Shown piece by piece: positions 18,404 to 25,793 of a stretch of 42,904 bases of DNA. The notes beneath the pieces are model-generated. The model did not search any database, was not told the origin of the DNA, and saw only the letters and a program-made list of their open reading frames with translations. The stretch's first letter is position 1; each line of letters opens with the position of its first letter. Source of the stretch: an uncultured Bacilli bacterium (lineage in GTDB: Bacteria; Bacillota_I; Bacilli_A; RF39; UBA660); assembly GCA_944363855.1 (NCBI GenBank), contig CALVVM010000080.1, positions 1 through 42,904 on the forward strand, written 5' to 3'. Made by a program: the position numbers and the translations under genes.

Positions 18404-18448
18404 TTGATATAAACTAAATAAATTGTTTTAAAATATATTAAATTTATA

Positions 18449-18464
18449 TGTTTCACGTGAAACA
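18449..18464. promoter_or_regulatory. parS site 3
   Basis: Perfect TGTTTCACGTGAAACA with outer arms ATTTATA / TATAAAT. Left border of the duplicated SRP RNA unit. Confidence 0.95.
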
Positions 18465-18477
18465 TATAAATAAAGTA

Positions 18478-18507
18478 TTGATATTTTTTTTATTTATAAT
18501 ATATTAT
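18478..18507 (+). promoter_or_regulatory. Promoter of SRP RNA copy 1
   Basis: -35 TTGATA (18478-18483) and -10 TATTAT (18502-18507), spacer 18. A TATATT one step upstream is an alternative. Confidence 0.55.
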
Positions 18508-18511
18508 TAAT

Positions 18512-18590
18512 GCACAACATTTATATTCAAATCAGGTCAGAGTTGGAAGACAGCAGCCTTAAGAATCTCTAAATGTGTGTGTTTTTTTTT
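18512..18590 (+). ncRNA. ffs: SRP RNA (4.5S type), copy 1
   Basis: RNA of the signal recognition particle, partner of Ffh. The diagnostic domain IV is present: AGGTCAGAGTTGGAAGACAG with a GGAA tetraloop, then CAGCC on the 3' side. The ends pair as GCACA-ACATTTA with TAAATGT-(G)TGTGT, and a T run follows. At about 79 nt it is the short form without the Alu domain found in Bacillus scRNA, and close to the Mycoplasma size. Its place before tadA-dnaX is roughly as in Bacillus. Confidence 0.9.
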
Positions 18591-18611
18591 GTTTTTGTAA
18601 TAAAACACTAA

Positions 18612-18627
18612 TGTTTCACGTGAAACA
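18612..18627. promoter_or_regulatory. parS site 4 (junction of the duplication)
   Basis: Perfect TGTTTCACGTGAAACA, but with mismatched outer arms: the left CACTAA is that of site 5 and the right TATAAAT is that of site 3. Confidence 0.95.
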
Positions 18628-18640
18628 TATAAATAAAGTA

Positions 18641-18671
18641 TTGATATTTTTTTTTATTTATAATATATTAT
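18641..18671 (+). promoter_or_regulatory. Promoter of SRP RNA copy 2
   Basis: -35 TTGATA (18641-18646) and -10 TATTAT (18666-18671), spacer 19, one base longer than in copy 1 because of an extra T. Confidence 0.5.
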
Positions 18672-18675
18672 TAAT

Positions 18676-18754
18676 GCACAACATTTATATTTGAATCAGG
18701 TCAGAGTTGGAAGACAGCAGCCTTAAGAATCTCTAAATGTGTGTGCTTTTTTTT
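18676..18754 (+). ncRNA. ffs: SRP RNA (4.5S type), copy 2
   Basis: Same RNA as copy 1. It differs by TTTGAATC for TTCAAATC in the 5' arm and by a terminal TGTGC in place of TGTGT, so its closing stem GCACA / TGTGC is fully Watson-Crick. The domain IV apical loop is identical. Its own promoter and T-run terminator suggest it is expressed. Confidence 0.9.
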
Positions 18755-18776
18755 ATTTTTTGTAATAAAACACTAA

Positions 18777-18792
18777 TGTTTCACGTGAAACA
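18777..18792. promoter_or_regulatory. parS site 5
   Basis: Perfect TGTTTCACGTGAAACA with outer arms CACTAA / TTAGTG. Right border of the duplicated SRP RNA array. Confidence 0.95.
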
Positions 18793-18882
18793 TTAGTGAA
18801 AAAACAACTAAATATAATACAAAAAAACAAAAATATTAAAATTTATATAATTTTATAATATAATATAGATAGAAAATATCAA

Positions 18883-18898
18883 TGTTTCACGTGAAACA
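18883..18898. promoter_or_regulatory. parS site 6
   Basis: Perfect TGTTTCACGTGAAACA with outer arms ATCAA / TTGAT. Confidence 0.95.
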
Positions 18899-18967
18899 TT
18901 GATGAAATAAACACTAAAAAATATAATTATTAATAAATAAATTAAAATAATTTTATTTAAATAAATT

Positions 18968-18981
18968 ATTTCCTGGGAAAT
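18968..18981. promoter_or_regulatory. Near-perfect Noc-binding site beside parS site 7
   Basis: ATTTCCTGGGAAAT, one mismatch from the Noc consensus ATTTCCCGGGAAAT, 9 bases from parS site 7. Confidence 0.6.
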
Positions 18982-18989
18982 AAAAAATA

Positions 18990-19005
18990 TGTTTCACGTG
19001 AAACA
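18990..19005. promoter_or_regulatory. parS site 7, abutting the tadA ribosome-binding site
   Basis: Perfect TGTTTCACGTGAAACA ending 2 bases before the GGAGG of tadA. It lacks extended outer arms. Confidence 0.95.
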
Positions 19006-19017
19006 TTGGAGGTTAAA

Positions 19018-19371
19018 ATGAATGAAAATTATATGAATCTAGCAATTCAACAAGCTAAAAAAGCTTATAAATACGAGGAAGTACCGGTAGGTGCTATAAT
19101 AGTTAAAAATAATAAAATAATTGCTATATCAAAAGCATGTAAAAAAATAAAAAATTGGAGATTAGATGATTGTGAAATTTATGTAACAATGGAACCATGT
19201 ATGATGTGTTGTGGCGCAATAGAACAATCAAGAATAAAAAAAATAATATATGGTGTTAAAAATGAAAATTATGGGTCTACTGAATTGTTAAAAAATGTAG
19301 AAATTATTTCCCAAGTTTGTGAAAAAGAATGTAGAGAATTAGTTCGATCATTCTTTAAAAAAAGAAGATAA
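19018..19371 (+). CDS. tadA: TadA-like tRNA adenosine deaminase lacking the catalytic HAE segment
   Basis: TadA converts A34 to inosine in tRNA-Arg(ACG). Here EVPVGAIIV (21-29), WRLDDCEIYVTMEPCMMC (47-64, with zinc ligands Cys61 and Cys64) and the C-terminal helices are intact. However, residues go from NKIIAIS (32-38) directly to KACKKIKNWRL. About 20 residues are missing, and they would hold the HAE motif with the zinc-binding His and catalytic Glu. The reading frame is kept. As written, the enzyme cannot be active. I start at ATG 19018 with GGAGG upstream, not at the earlier TTG. Length 117 aa against about 150-160. Gene position before dnaX is as in Bacillus. Confidence 0.85.
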   Translation: MNENYMNLAIQQAKKAYKYEEVPVGAIIVKNNKIIAISKACKKIKNWRLDDCEIYVTMEPCMMCCGAIEQSRIKKIIYGVKNENYGSTELLKNVEIISQVCEKECRELVRSFFKKRR

Positions 19372-19398
19372 CGTCTTTTTTTTTTACTTGTAAAAGTG

Positions 19399-19404
19399 TA
19401 TAAT
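19399..19404 (+). promoter_or_regulatory. -10 element before dnaX
   Basis: TATAAT 24 bases upstream of the dnaX ATG and after the T-rich tadA end. No clear -35. Confidence 0.4.
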
Positions 19405-19427
19405 ATTAATAGATTTGAGGTGAAATA

Positions 19428-21101
19428 ATGTACCAAGCACTTTATAGAAAATATAGGCCAAAAACTTTTGAAGATGTAGTTGGTCAAAAGGTAATAAAGA
19501 AAACATTAACTAATAGTATTATTAATGATAAAATCAGTCATGCTTATCTATTTACCGGTCCTAGAGGGACTGGTAAAACAAGTATAGCTAAGATACTTGC
19601 TAAAATAGTTAACTGTGAATCATTAGATAATATTACACCTTGTAATAAATGTGTAAGTTGTACACAAATAAATAATAAACAAAATACAGATATAATTGAA
19701 ATAGATGCTGCATCAAATAATGGAGTAGACGAAATAAGAGAATTAAGAGATAAAGTAGGGTTAGTGCCTTCATTTGGAAAATATAAGGTTTATATAATAG
19801 ATGAGGTACACATGCTTACTACAGCTGCTTTTAATGCATTATTAAAAACACTAGAAGAACCTCCAAAACATATCATATTTATATTAGCTACAACAGAACC
19901 ACATAAAATACCATCTACAATACTTTCTAGATGTCAAAGATTTGATTTTAAAAAGATAAGTGTAACAGATATAAAAACAAGATTAAACTATATTTGTAAG
20001 GAGGAAAATATAAATATAGAAGAAGAAGCAATAGAATTAATTGGAAAATTATCAGATGGAGGTATGAGAGATTCAGTAAGTTTACTAGATCAATTAACTG
20101 CTTATACTACTGAAAAAATAACAGTAAATGATGTTAATAATGTATATGGAACAATAACAGAAAAAGAAATAAGTGATTTATTGACTTTAATATTTAATAA
20201 TAAATTGAGTGAAACATTTGATTTAATATCTAAATATGATGAAGATGGTAAGAACTTAACTAAAATAATAGAAACAATAATTGATTTTTTAAAAAATACA
20301 TTAATATATTTTAATAGTTCAGAGTATTTTGATAATGAAGAAAAGAAAAAACTTTATTCAAAAACATGTGATTTAATTACTGAAGACCAAATATATAAAA
20401 CAATAGAGATATTACTTGATTCTATTAAATCTAGTAAAACAACTAATAATGTTAAATTAATATTTGAACTTTCTATAATAAAAATAATTGAATTAACAAA
20501 AGAAAAAGTAGTAGTTCAAAAAATAGAAAAACAATCAGAAATACCTGTATTAGAAGAAAAAAAGAAAATAGTTACAGAAACTAAAATAGAAAAAAAAGAA
20601 ACTAATACTAAAGTAAAAGAAAATGTAGAAAAATTAAAGAAAATAAGAATAAATAATACGTTAGCAAAATTTAATAAACAAGAATTTGTAACATTCAAAA
20701 AAAAATTAGATAACATAAAAGAACTTCTAATGGATCCTGATTATAGTTCAGTAGTTTCTTTAATACTGGATGGAGAATTGAAGGCTAAGGGTGGTCAAAA
20801 TCTATTATTTGTTTATAAATTAAAAAATTTAGAAGAATGTTTTAATTTTTCACTTATTGATATAGAAAAAGTTTTTAGTAAAGTCTTTAATGAAGATTTA
20901 AAACCTATAGCTGTTTTTGAAGAAGAATGGGAACCAATAAAAGTAGAATTTAATAAGCACATGAAATCAAAAACAAATGCTTATGAATATAATGAAGAAA
21001 CTATATCGTTAGAAGAAATATATGAAATAACAAAAGAAGAATCTATTTCAAATACTAATGAAATAGAGAAAATTTTTGAAGATATGATAGTTTATAATTA
21101 G
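19428..21101 (+). CDS. dnaX: DNA polymerase III subunit gamma/tau
   Basis: Clamp-loader ATPase. YRKYRPKTFEDVVGQ (7-21) is the family signature, with Walker A GPRGTGKT (44-51), a zinc module with CNKCVSC, Walker B IIDEVHML and sensor TTEPHKI. A Lys/Glu-rich linker (about 360-410) leads to a tau-like C-terminal domain. Length 557 aa. I saw no obvious frameshift signal for a separate gamma form. GAGGTGA lies before the ATG. ebfC and recR follow in the standard cluster. Confidence 0.97.
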   Translation: MYQALYRKYRPKTFEDVVGQKVIKKTLTNSIINDKISHAYLFTGPRGTGKTSIAKILAKIVNCESLDNITPCNKCVSCTQINNKQNTDIIEIDAASNNGVDEIRELRDKVGLVPSFGKYKVYIIDEVHMLTTAAFNALLKTLEEPPKHIIFILATTEPHKIPSTILSRCQRFDFKKISVTDIKTRLNYICKEENINIEEEAIELIGKLSDGGMRDSVSLLDQLTAYTTEKITVNDVNNVYGTITEKEISDLLTLIFNNKLSETFDLISKYDEDGKNLTKIIETIIDFLKNTLIYFNSSEYFDNEEKKKLYSKTCDLITEDQIYKTIEILLDSIKSSKTTNNVKLIFELSIIKIIELTKEKVVVQKIEKQSEIPVLEEKKKIVTETKIEKKETNTKVKENVEKLKKIRINNTLAKFNKQEFVTFKKKLDNIKELLMDPDYSSVVSLILDGELKAKGGQNLLFVYKLKNLEECFNFSLIDIEKVFSKVFNEDLKPIAVFEEEWEPIKVEFNKHMKSKTNAYEYNEETISLEEIYEITKEESISNTNEIEKIFEDMIVYN

Positions 21102-21114
21102 AAAGAGGGATATC

Positions 21115-21411
21115 ATGAATATGCAAGCAATGCTTAAACAAGCACAAAAATTACAAAAAGATATGTTAGCTACACAAGAAGAAATTAATAATAAAGAGTT
21201 TACTGGTAAATCATCAATAGTAACAGTAAAAATGAATGGTAAAAAAGAATTATTAGATGTTAAAATTGATATGGATCAAATTGAAAGCGATGATGTTGAA
21301 TTATTACAAGATATGATTATAGTAGCGCTTAATGATGCTATGAAACAAATAAATAAAGAGACTGAATCAAAGATGGGTAAATATACTCAAGGAATGCCAG
21401 GATTATTCTAA
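21115..21411 (+). CDS. ebfC: Nucleoid-associated protein, YbaB/EbfC family
   Basis: Small DNA-binding dimer of unclear exact role, nearly always between dnaX and recR. MNMQAMLKQAQKLQKDM and the C-terminal KMGKYTQGMPGLF are typical. Length 98 aa. AGAGGG precedes the ATG, and the stop overlaps the recR start (TAATG). Confidence 0.95.
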   Translation: MNMQAMLKQAQKLQKDMLATQEEINNKEFTGKSSIVTVKMNGKKELLDVKIDMDQIESDDVELLQDMIIVALNDAMKQINKETESKMGKYTQGMPGLF

Positions 21412-22010
21412 TGAAATATCCTAGTATTATACAAAATTTGATAGAGTGTTTTAAAAAACTTCCGGGTGTTGGTGAAAAATCAGCAGAAAGAATGGCTCTA
21501 TCAGTATTAGAATTTGATAAAGAAACAATAGATTTATTTGCTAAATCACTAAAAGAATCTAAAACTAAAATAAGAAGATGCGAAAAATGTAATAACTTAA
21601 GTGAAGATGATAAATGCGAAATATGCAAAGATAATGGTAGAAACAAAGAAATTTTATGCGTGGTAGAGGAACCTAAATTCGTAAATTTATTTGAAAAATT
21701 AAATATATTTGATGGTTATTATCATGTATTAGATGGTTTAATTTCTCCAATAGACGGAATAAATCCGGAAGATATAAATATATCAACTCTTATAGATAGA
21801 GTAAAAAAAGATAAAGTAAAAGAAATTATATTAGCTCTTAAGCCTAGTGTAGAAGGTGAAACAACATCTCTTTATATATCCAAAATATTAGAAGGTACAG
21901 GTGTTAAAATATCTAAAATAGCGCATGGAGTACCTATGGGCGCAGAAATAGATTATGTAGATTCTTTAACTTTAGAAATGGCTTTAGAAAATAGAAGATA
22001 TATGGACTAA
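21411..22010 (+). CDS. recR: Recombination protein RecR
   Basis: Works with RecF and RecO in gap repair. It has a helix-hairpin-helix (KLPGVGEKSAERMA), a four-cysteine zinc finger (CEKCNNL... CEICKD), a TOPRIM domain starting CVVEEPK, and the C-terminal GxEIDYVDSLTL. The 199 aa are normal. Overlaps ebfC by one base. Confidence 0.97.
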   Translation: MKYPSIIQNLIECFKKLPGVGEKSAERMALSVLEFDKETIDLFAKSLKESKTKIRRCEKCNNLSEDDKCEICKDNGRNKEILCVVEEPKFVNLFEKLNIFDGYYHVLDGLISPIDGINPEDINISTLIDRVKKDKVKEIILALKPSVEGETTSLYISKILEGTGVKISKIAHGVPMGAEIDYVDSLTLEMALENRRYMD

Positions 22011-22062
22011 TATATTCATAAAAAAATTATTTTAAACATAATATAAAGTAGGTGGACAAATT

Positions 22063-22251
22063 ATGCTGAAAATACTGTTTAAAATAATAAAACGAATAGT
22101 TATTAGTTCTTTTTTGTTATATGGATATAATGTTATTGTGCAACCCTTAGGTTTGATAATTCCAATAAATGTATTTACGGTAGGTTTTCTTTCAATATTA
22201 GGAGTACCAGCACTCCTTTGTTTAATTTTTATTATGGTTTTAATATATTGA
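22063..22251 (+). CDS. bofA: BofA-family membrane protein
   Basis: BofA in Bacillus inhibits SpoIVFB, the protease that activates pro-sigma-K. This 62-aa protein has two hydrophobic segments and the family core IPINVFTVGFLSILGVPALL (about 34-53). It lies after recR, as in Bacillus, where yaaL stands between. B. subtilis BofA is 87 aa. No other sigma-K pathway gene is in the window, so whether it still serves sporulation is unknown. AGGTGG precedes the ATG. Confidence 0.8.
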   Translation: MLKILFKIIKRIVISSFLLYGYNVIVQPLGLIIPINVFTVGFLSILGVPALLCLIFIMVLIY

Positions 22252-22470
22252 TTTTTAAATTTTTGTATGCTATTAAATTAAACCTTTTGTAGGAGATCAA
22301 GTGGTTTTAGAAGTTAAACCATATGAGCAAGATAAACAAAAAAATGAGAAAAACCAAAAGTGAAAAAACTAAAAAAGCTTATTTAAATAGCTAATTTGCT
22401 ATTTTTTTCTTGTTTTAAAATAATATAAAACTATGTTATAATATATATGACTTTGTTTGGAGGTGTAAGT
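22252..22470. other. bofA-holB intergenic region
   Basis: No convincing gene. Two tiny ORFs with weak support overlap here: a GTG-started 20-codon one (22301-22363, AGGAG upstream) and a basic 23-codon one (22323-22394). The hairpin AAATAGC / GCTATTT with seven T at 22385-22410 is a good terminator for bofA. Confidence 0.5.
22385..22410 (+). terminator. Terminator of the dnaX-ebfC-recR-bofA run
   Basis: Stem AAATAGC / GCTATTT, loop TAATTT, followed by T. Confidence 0.75.
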
Positions 22471-23436
22471 ATGTTAGATGATTTTAGTTTAGAACAAAAT
22501 ATAGTTTATAAAACTTTAATTAATTCAGTTAAAAATAATAAGTATAGTCATGCTTATTTAATTGAAACTAACGGATATTCTAAAGGTTTAGATTTAGGTA
22601 TAGCTTTTGCTAAATACTTACTATGTCCAAATAGTTATAGTAATAATAAAAAATGTGGCAACTGTAGTCAATGTAAAAATATTGATAAAAATGAGTTTAT
22701 TGAACTTAAAATAATAGATTCTGAAGGACAATGGATTAAGAAAAGTCAACTTGAAGAATTACAAGAAATATTTTCTAAAAAGTCTGTTGTAGGAAATAAG
22801 AAAGTTTATATAATTAATAAAGCAGAAAAATTAAATCCTGCATCATCTAATTCACTACTAAAATTTTTAGAGGAACCAGAAGAAGGAATAATTGCTATAT
22901 TAATTACAGAAAATATATACCAATTATTGAGTACTATAGTATCACGTTGTCAAGTTTTATCTTTAAAAAATAAAATAAAATTAGATAATCTTTCTACTAA
23001 AGAAAAACTTGCTCATTATTTAAGTAATAATAATGAAGATATAGAATTTTTTATAAATAATGAGGATAGTATAAATAAAATAGAGAAAGTAATTGAGTTT
23101 ATTAAATACTATGAAGAAAATCATTCTAATACATTAGTTTATATAAATAAATTATGGCATGAATTTTTTAAAGAAAAACAGGATATTTATGATTCTTTTA
23201 CTATTATGCTTTTATTTTATAAAGATGTGTTAAATTTAAAATTAGGAAAAATTATACAAGTATTTACTGATTATGTAAATGATGTTAATATTGTAGAAGA
23301 AAAAAATAATTTAGATGAAATAACTAGCAAAATAAATGTTATAATGGATTTGAGAGAAAAAATTAAGTTTAATGTTAATAATAATTTATTGATGGATAAA
23401 TTAATCATTGAACTTGAAAGGTGTGAAAAAAAATGA
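22471..23436 (+). CDS. holB: DNA polymerase III subunit delta prime
   Basis: Clamp-loader subunit. It resembles DnaX at the N-terminus (SHAYLIETN, then the zinc cysteines CGNCSQCKN, and SNSLLKFLEEPEEG, ILITENIYQLLSTIVSRCQ), but its P-loop region is degenerate, as expected for delta prime. I start at 22471 because GGAGGTG lies 6 bases upstream and the earlier ATG does not fit. Length 321 aa. It overlaps ricT by 4 bases (ATGA). Bacillus has tmk just before holB; none is seen here. Confidence 0.92.
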   Translation: MLDDFSLEQNIVYKTLINSVKNNKYSHAYLIETNGYSKGLDLGIAFAKYLLCPNSYSNNKKCGNCSQCKNIDKNEFIELKIIDSEGQWIKKSQLEELQEIFSKKSVVGNKKVYIINKAEKLNPASSNSLLKFLEEPEEGIIAILITENIYQLLSTIVSRCQVLSLKNKIKLDNLSTKEKLAHYLSNNNEDIEFFINNEDSINKIEKVIEFIKYYEENHSNTLVYINKLWHEFFKEKQDIYDSFTIMLLFYKDVLNLKLGKIIQVFTDYVNDVNIVEEKNNLDEITSKINVIMDLREKIKFNVNNNLLMDKLIIELERCEKK

Positions 23437-24224
23437 TAGAAGTAGTAGGTGTTGTATTTAAACCTAAAAATAAAGTTTACTATTTTTCGCCTAATGGCAT
23501 GAAAATAAAAAAAGGTATAAATGTAATAGTAAAAACTGAAAGAGGATTGCAATTTGGTACAATAGAAATGTCTAACTTTGAAATAGAAGAATCTAAAATA
23601 AGAAGTTCTTTATCTAAAGTTATAAGAATTGCTTCTAAGAAAGATTATGAAAAACATGTCAAAAATGTTAATGATGCTAAAAAAGCACTAAAAAAATGTA
23701 AAGATTTAGTAGAAAGATATAAATTAAATATGATGATATTGGATGCTAATTATACGTTTGATAGAAGTCAGTTGTTGTTTACTTTTATTGCTGATAATAG
23801 AATTGACTTTAGAAAATTAGCTAAGGATTTAGCTAATAATTATAAAACAAGAATAGAATTAAGACAAGTAGGGGTTAGAGACAAAGCTAAAGAAATAGGT
23901 GGATATGGCTCTTGTGGAAGAGAACTTTGTTGTTCTAAGTTCTTATGTGATTTTGATTCTGTTTCAATAAATATGGCTAAAAATCAAAATATTGCTTTAA
24001 ATCCTACTAAGATAAATGGATTATGTGGAAGACTTCTTTGCTGTTTGAAATATGAAGATGAATACTATAAAGAATGTATGAAGAAACTTCCTAAAATAGG
24101 AAAAAAAGTTCAAACTGAGTTTGGTGAAGGTAGAGTTATAAGTACAGATATATTAAAACAAACTTATAGAGTAGATGTTAAAGATCATGGAATAGTGGAA
24201 GTTGATGTAAATGAAGGTAACTAA
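23433..24224 (+). CDS. ricT: PSP1-domain protein RicT (YaaT)
   Basis: RicT, with RicA and RicF, forms the Fe-S Y-complex that directs RNase Y maturation of mRNAs in Bacillus. The C-terminal PSP1 domain has the typical cysteine clusters GSCGRELCCSKFLCDF and NGLCGRLLCCLKYEDEY. The 263 aa are close to normal. Overlaps holB and the next gene (14 bases), so tightly coupled. No yabA gene follows as it would in Bacillus. Confidence 0.93.
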   Translation: MIEVVGVVFKPKNKVYYFSPNGMKIKKGINVIVKTERGLQFGTIEMSNFEIEESKIRSSLSKVIRIASKKDYEKHVKNVNDAKKALKKCKDLVERYKLNMMILDANYTFDRSQLLFTFIADNRIDFRKLAKDLANNYKTRIELRQVGVRDKAKEIGGYGSCGRELCCSKFLCDFDSVSINMAKNQNIALNPTKINGLCGRLLCCLKYEDEYYKECMKKLPKIGKKVQTEFGEGRVISTDILKQTYRVDVKDHGIVEVDVNEGN

Positions 24225-24930
24225 TTATTTATTAGGTTATAAAGATTTAAAAATAGTACAAGATAATGAAATGTTTAATTTTTCATTAGACTCGGTATTA
24301 CTTCCAAACTTTGTCACACTTAATAAAAAAATAGATAGAATACTTGATATAGGGTGTGGTAATGCACCTATACCTTTAATACTATCTACTAAAACTAATG
24401 CAAAAATTACTGGTGTAGAAATACAAAAAGAAGTATATGATTTAGCTTTAGAATCAGTTAATATCAATAAAAAAGAAAATCAAATAACTATAATAAACAA
24501 AGATATAAATGATTATTATAAAAAAATTGAAACTGATTCTTTTGATGTAATAACTTGTAATCCTCCATTTTTTAAGTATATAGAAACGTCTAATATAAAT
24601 AAAAATGATTATAAGACTATTGCTAGGCATGAAGTTAAATTAAATTTAAATCAACTATTTAGTATAGCTAAAAAACTTTTAAAAAATAATGGTGTAATAG
24701 CTATCGTACATAGACCAGAAAGATTTGTTGAAGTAGTAGAAGAAATGAAAAAGAATAATATAGAACCTAAAAGAGTTCAATTTGTATATCCAAAGAAAAA
24801 TATGGAAGCTAATATAATGCTAATAGAAGGAAGTAAAAATGGTAAGCCGGGATTAAAAATTTTAGCGCCTATCTATAGTCATAAAGACAATGGAGAATAT
24901 ACAGAGGACGTAAAAAAATATTTTGAATAG
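24211..24930 (+). CDS. tRNA1(Val) (adenine37-N6)-methyltransferase-like protein (YabB/TrmN6)
   Basis: SAM-dependent N6-adenine methyltransferase. The SAM loop is ILDIGCGNAPIPLIL (about 44-58) and the catalytic motif NPPF lies in TCNPPFFKY (about 116-124). The N-terminal LLGYKDLKIVQDNEMFNFSLDSVLL matches the YabB family. Length 239 aa. In Bacillus yabB stands between yabA and rsmI, the same neighbourhood. The exact tRNA target is not shown by sequence. Confidence 0.88.
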   Translation: MKVTNYLLGYKDLKIVQDNEMFNFSLDSVLLPNFVTLNKKIDRILDIGCGNAPIPLILSTKTNAKITGVEIQKEVYDLALESVNINKKENQITIINKDINDYYKKIETDSFDVITCNPPFFKYIETSNINKNDYKTIARHEVKLNLNQLFSIAKKLLKNNGVIAIVHRPERFVEVVEEMKKNNIEPKRVQFVYPKKNMEANIMLIEGSKNGKPGLKILAPIYSHKDNGEYTEDVKKYFE

Positions 24931-24940
24931 AGGTGATATT

Positions 24941-25789
24941 ATGTCACAAAAAAGTTATGATAATAGTCCAACTTTATATCTTATTCCAACTCCAATAGGA
25001 AATATGGAAGATATAACAATAAGAGCGATTAATACATTAAAAATGGTTGATGTAGTTTTCTGTGAAGATACTAGAGTAACTGGACAATTATTAAAATATT
25101 TAGATATAAGTAAAAAGTTAATATCTAGTCATAATTATAACGAATCAGGTAATAAAGAAAAGTTGTTAGAGTATTTAAGTAGTGGAAGTAATGTAGGGTT
25201 AGTTAGTGATAGAGGAACACCTATAATAAGTGATCCAGGATATGAACTTGCTAAAGTAGCTATAGAAGAAGGTTATAATGTGGTAAGTTTACCAGGAGCT
25301 ACTGCTTTAATACCAGCTCTAACTTCATCAGGTATTAGTCCTATGCCATTTTACTATTATGGATTTTTGAATAGTAAAGATAGTGCTAGAAGGAAAGAGT
25401 TAGAATTTTTAAAAAATATAGATGCTACACTAATACTTTATGAAGCTCCACATCGCATAAATAAAACATTAAAAGATTTGGAAAATATTTTGGGAAATAA
25501 TCGTAAAATATGTATTTCCCGGGAAATAACTAAAAAGTATGAAGAAATATATAGGGGAACAATAGGTGAACTAATAGAGCAAAAAAACGAATATAAAGGA
25601 GAACTTGTAGTAGTAGTAGAAGGTAATAAGGAAACTACTGAATACAAAAATTTAACAGTTGAAGAACATGTTAAACTATATATAGAAGATGGTAAAAGTT
25701 CAATGGATGCTATTAAGATAGTTGCTAAAGAACGTGGTATGAAAAAAAGTGAAGTATACGATATTTACCACAATATAGAAAAGAAGTGA
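24941..25789 (+). CDS. rsmI: 16S rRNA (cytidine1402-2'-O)-methyltransferase RsmI
   Basis: Methylates C1402 of 16S rRNA together with RsmH. The family blocks are LYLIPTPIGNMEDIT, FCEDTRVTGQLLKY, LVSDRGTPIISDPGYELA and SLPGATALIPAL. I start at 24941, where GAGGTGAT is ideally placed, giving 282 aa. Ends with TGA. Inside the gene is a perfect Noc-binding palindrome at 25515-25528. Confidence 0.95.
   Translation: MSQKSYDNSPTLYLIPTPIGNMEDITIRAINTLKMVDVVFCEDTRVTGQLLKYLDISKKLISSHNYNESGNKEKLLEYLSSGSNVGLVSDRGTPIISDPGYELAKVAIEEGYNVVSLPGATALIPALTSSGISPMPFYYYGFLNSKDSARRKELEFLKNIDATLILYEAPHRINKTLKDLENILGNNRKICISREITKKYEEIYRGTIGELIEQKNEYKGELVVVVEGNKETTEYKNLTVEEHVKLYIEDGKSSMDAIKIVAKERGMKKSEVYDIYHNIEKK
25515..25528. 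promoter_or_regulatory. Perfect Noc-binding site within rsmI
   Basis: ATTTCCCGGGAAAT, flanked by T and A to make a 16-base palindrome (from 25513 as TATTTCCC). It is an exact match to the B. subtilis Noc site. A half-site GGGAAAT lies 29 bases upstream (25492-25498). Confidence 0.8.
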
Positions 25790-25793
25790 TAAA

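Larger units (their letters stand above)
18449..18776 (+). repeat. Tandem duplication: parS + promoter + SRP RNA + terminator, two units
   Basis: Unit 1 is 18449-18611 and unit 2 is 18612-18776. They are nearly identical and differ in T-run lengths and a handful of bases. Each starts with a parS site and holds one SRP RNA gene. A further parS (site 5) closes the array. Confidence 0.9.

Noticed and set aside
19006-19017. TTG start for tadA at 19006
   Set aside because: The TTG overlaps the GGAGG ribosome-binding site; the ATG at 19018 has correct spacing and matches the family start.
19306-19313. ATTTCCCA in tadA as a Noc site
   Set aside because: Only one arm matches and it is coding sequence; single half-sites are expected by chance.
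22301-22394. Two tiny ORFs after bofA as a remnant of yaaL
   Set aside because: They are short, overlap each other and do not resemble YaaL; no independent support.
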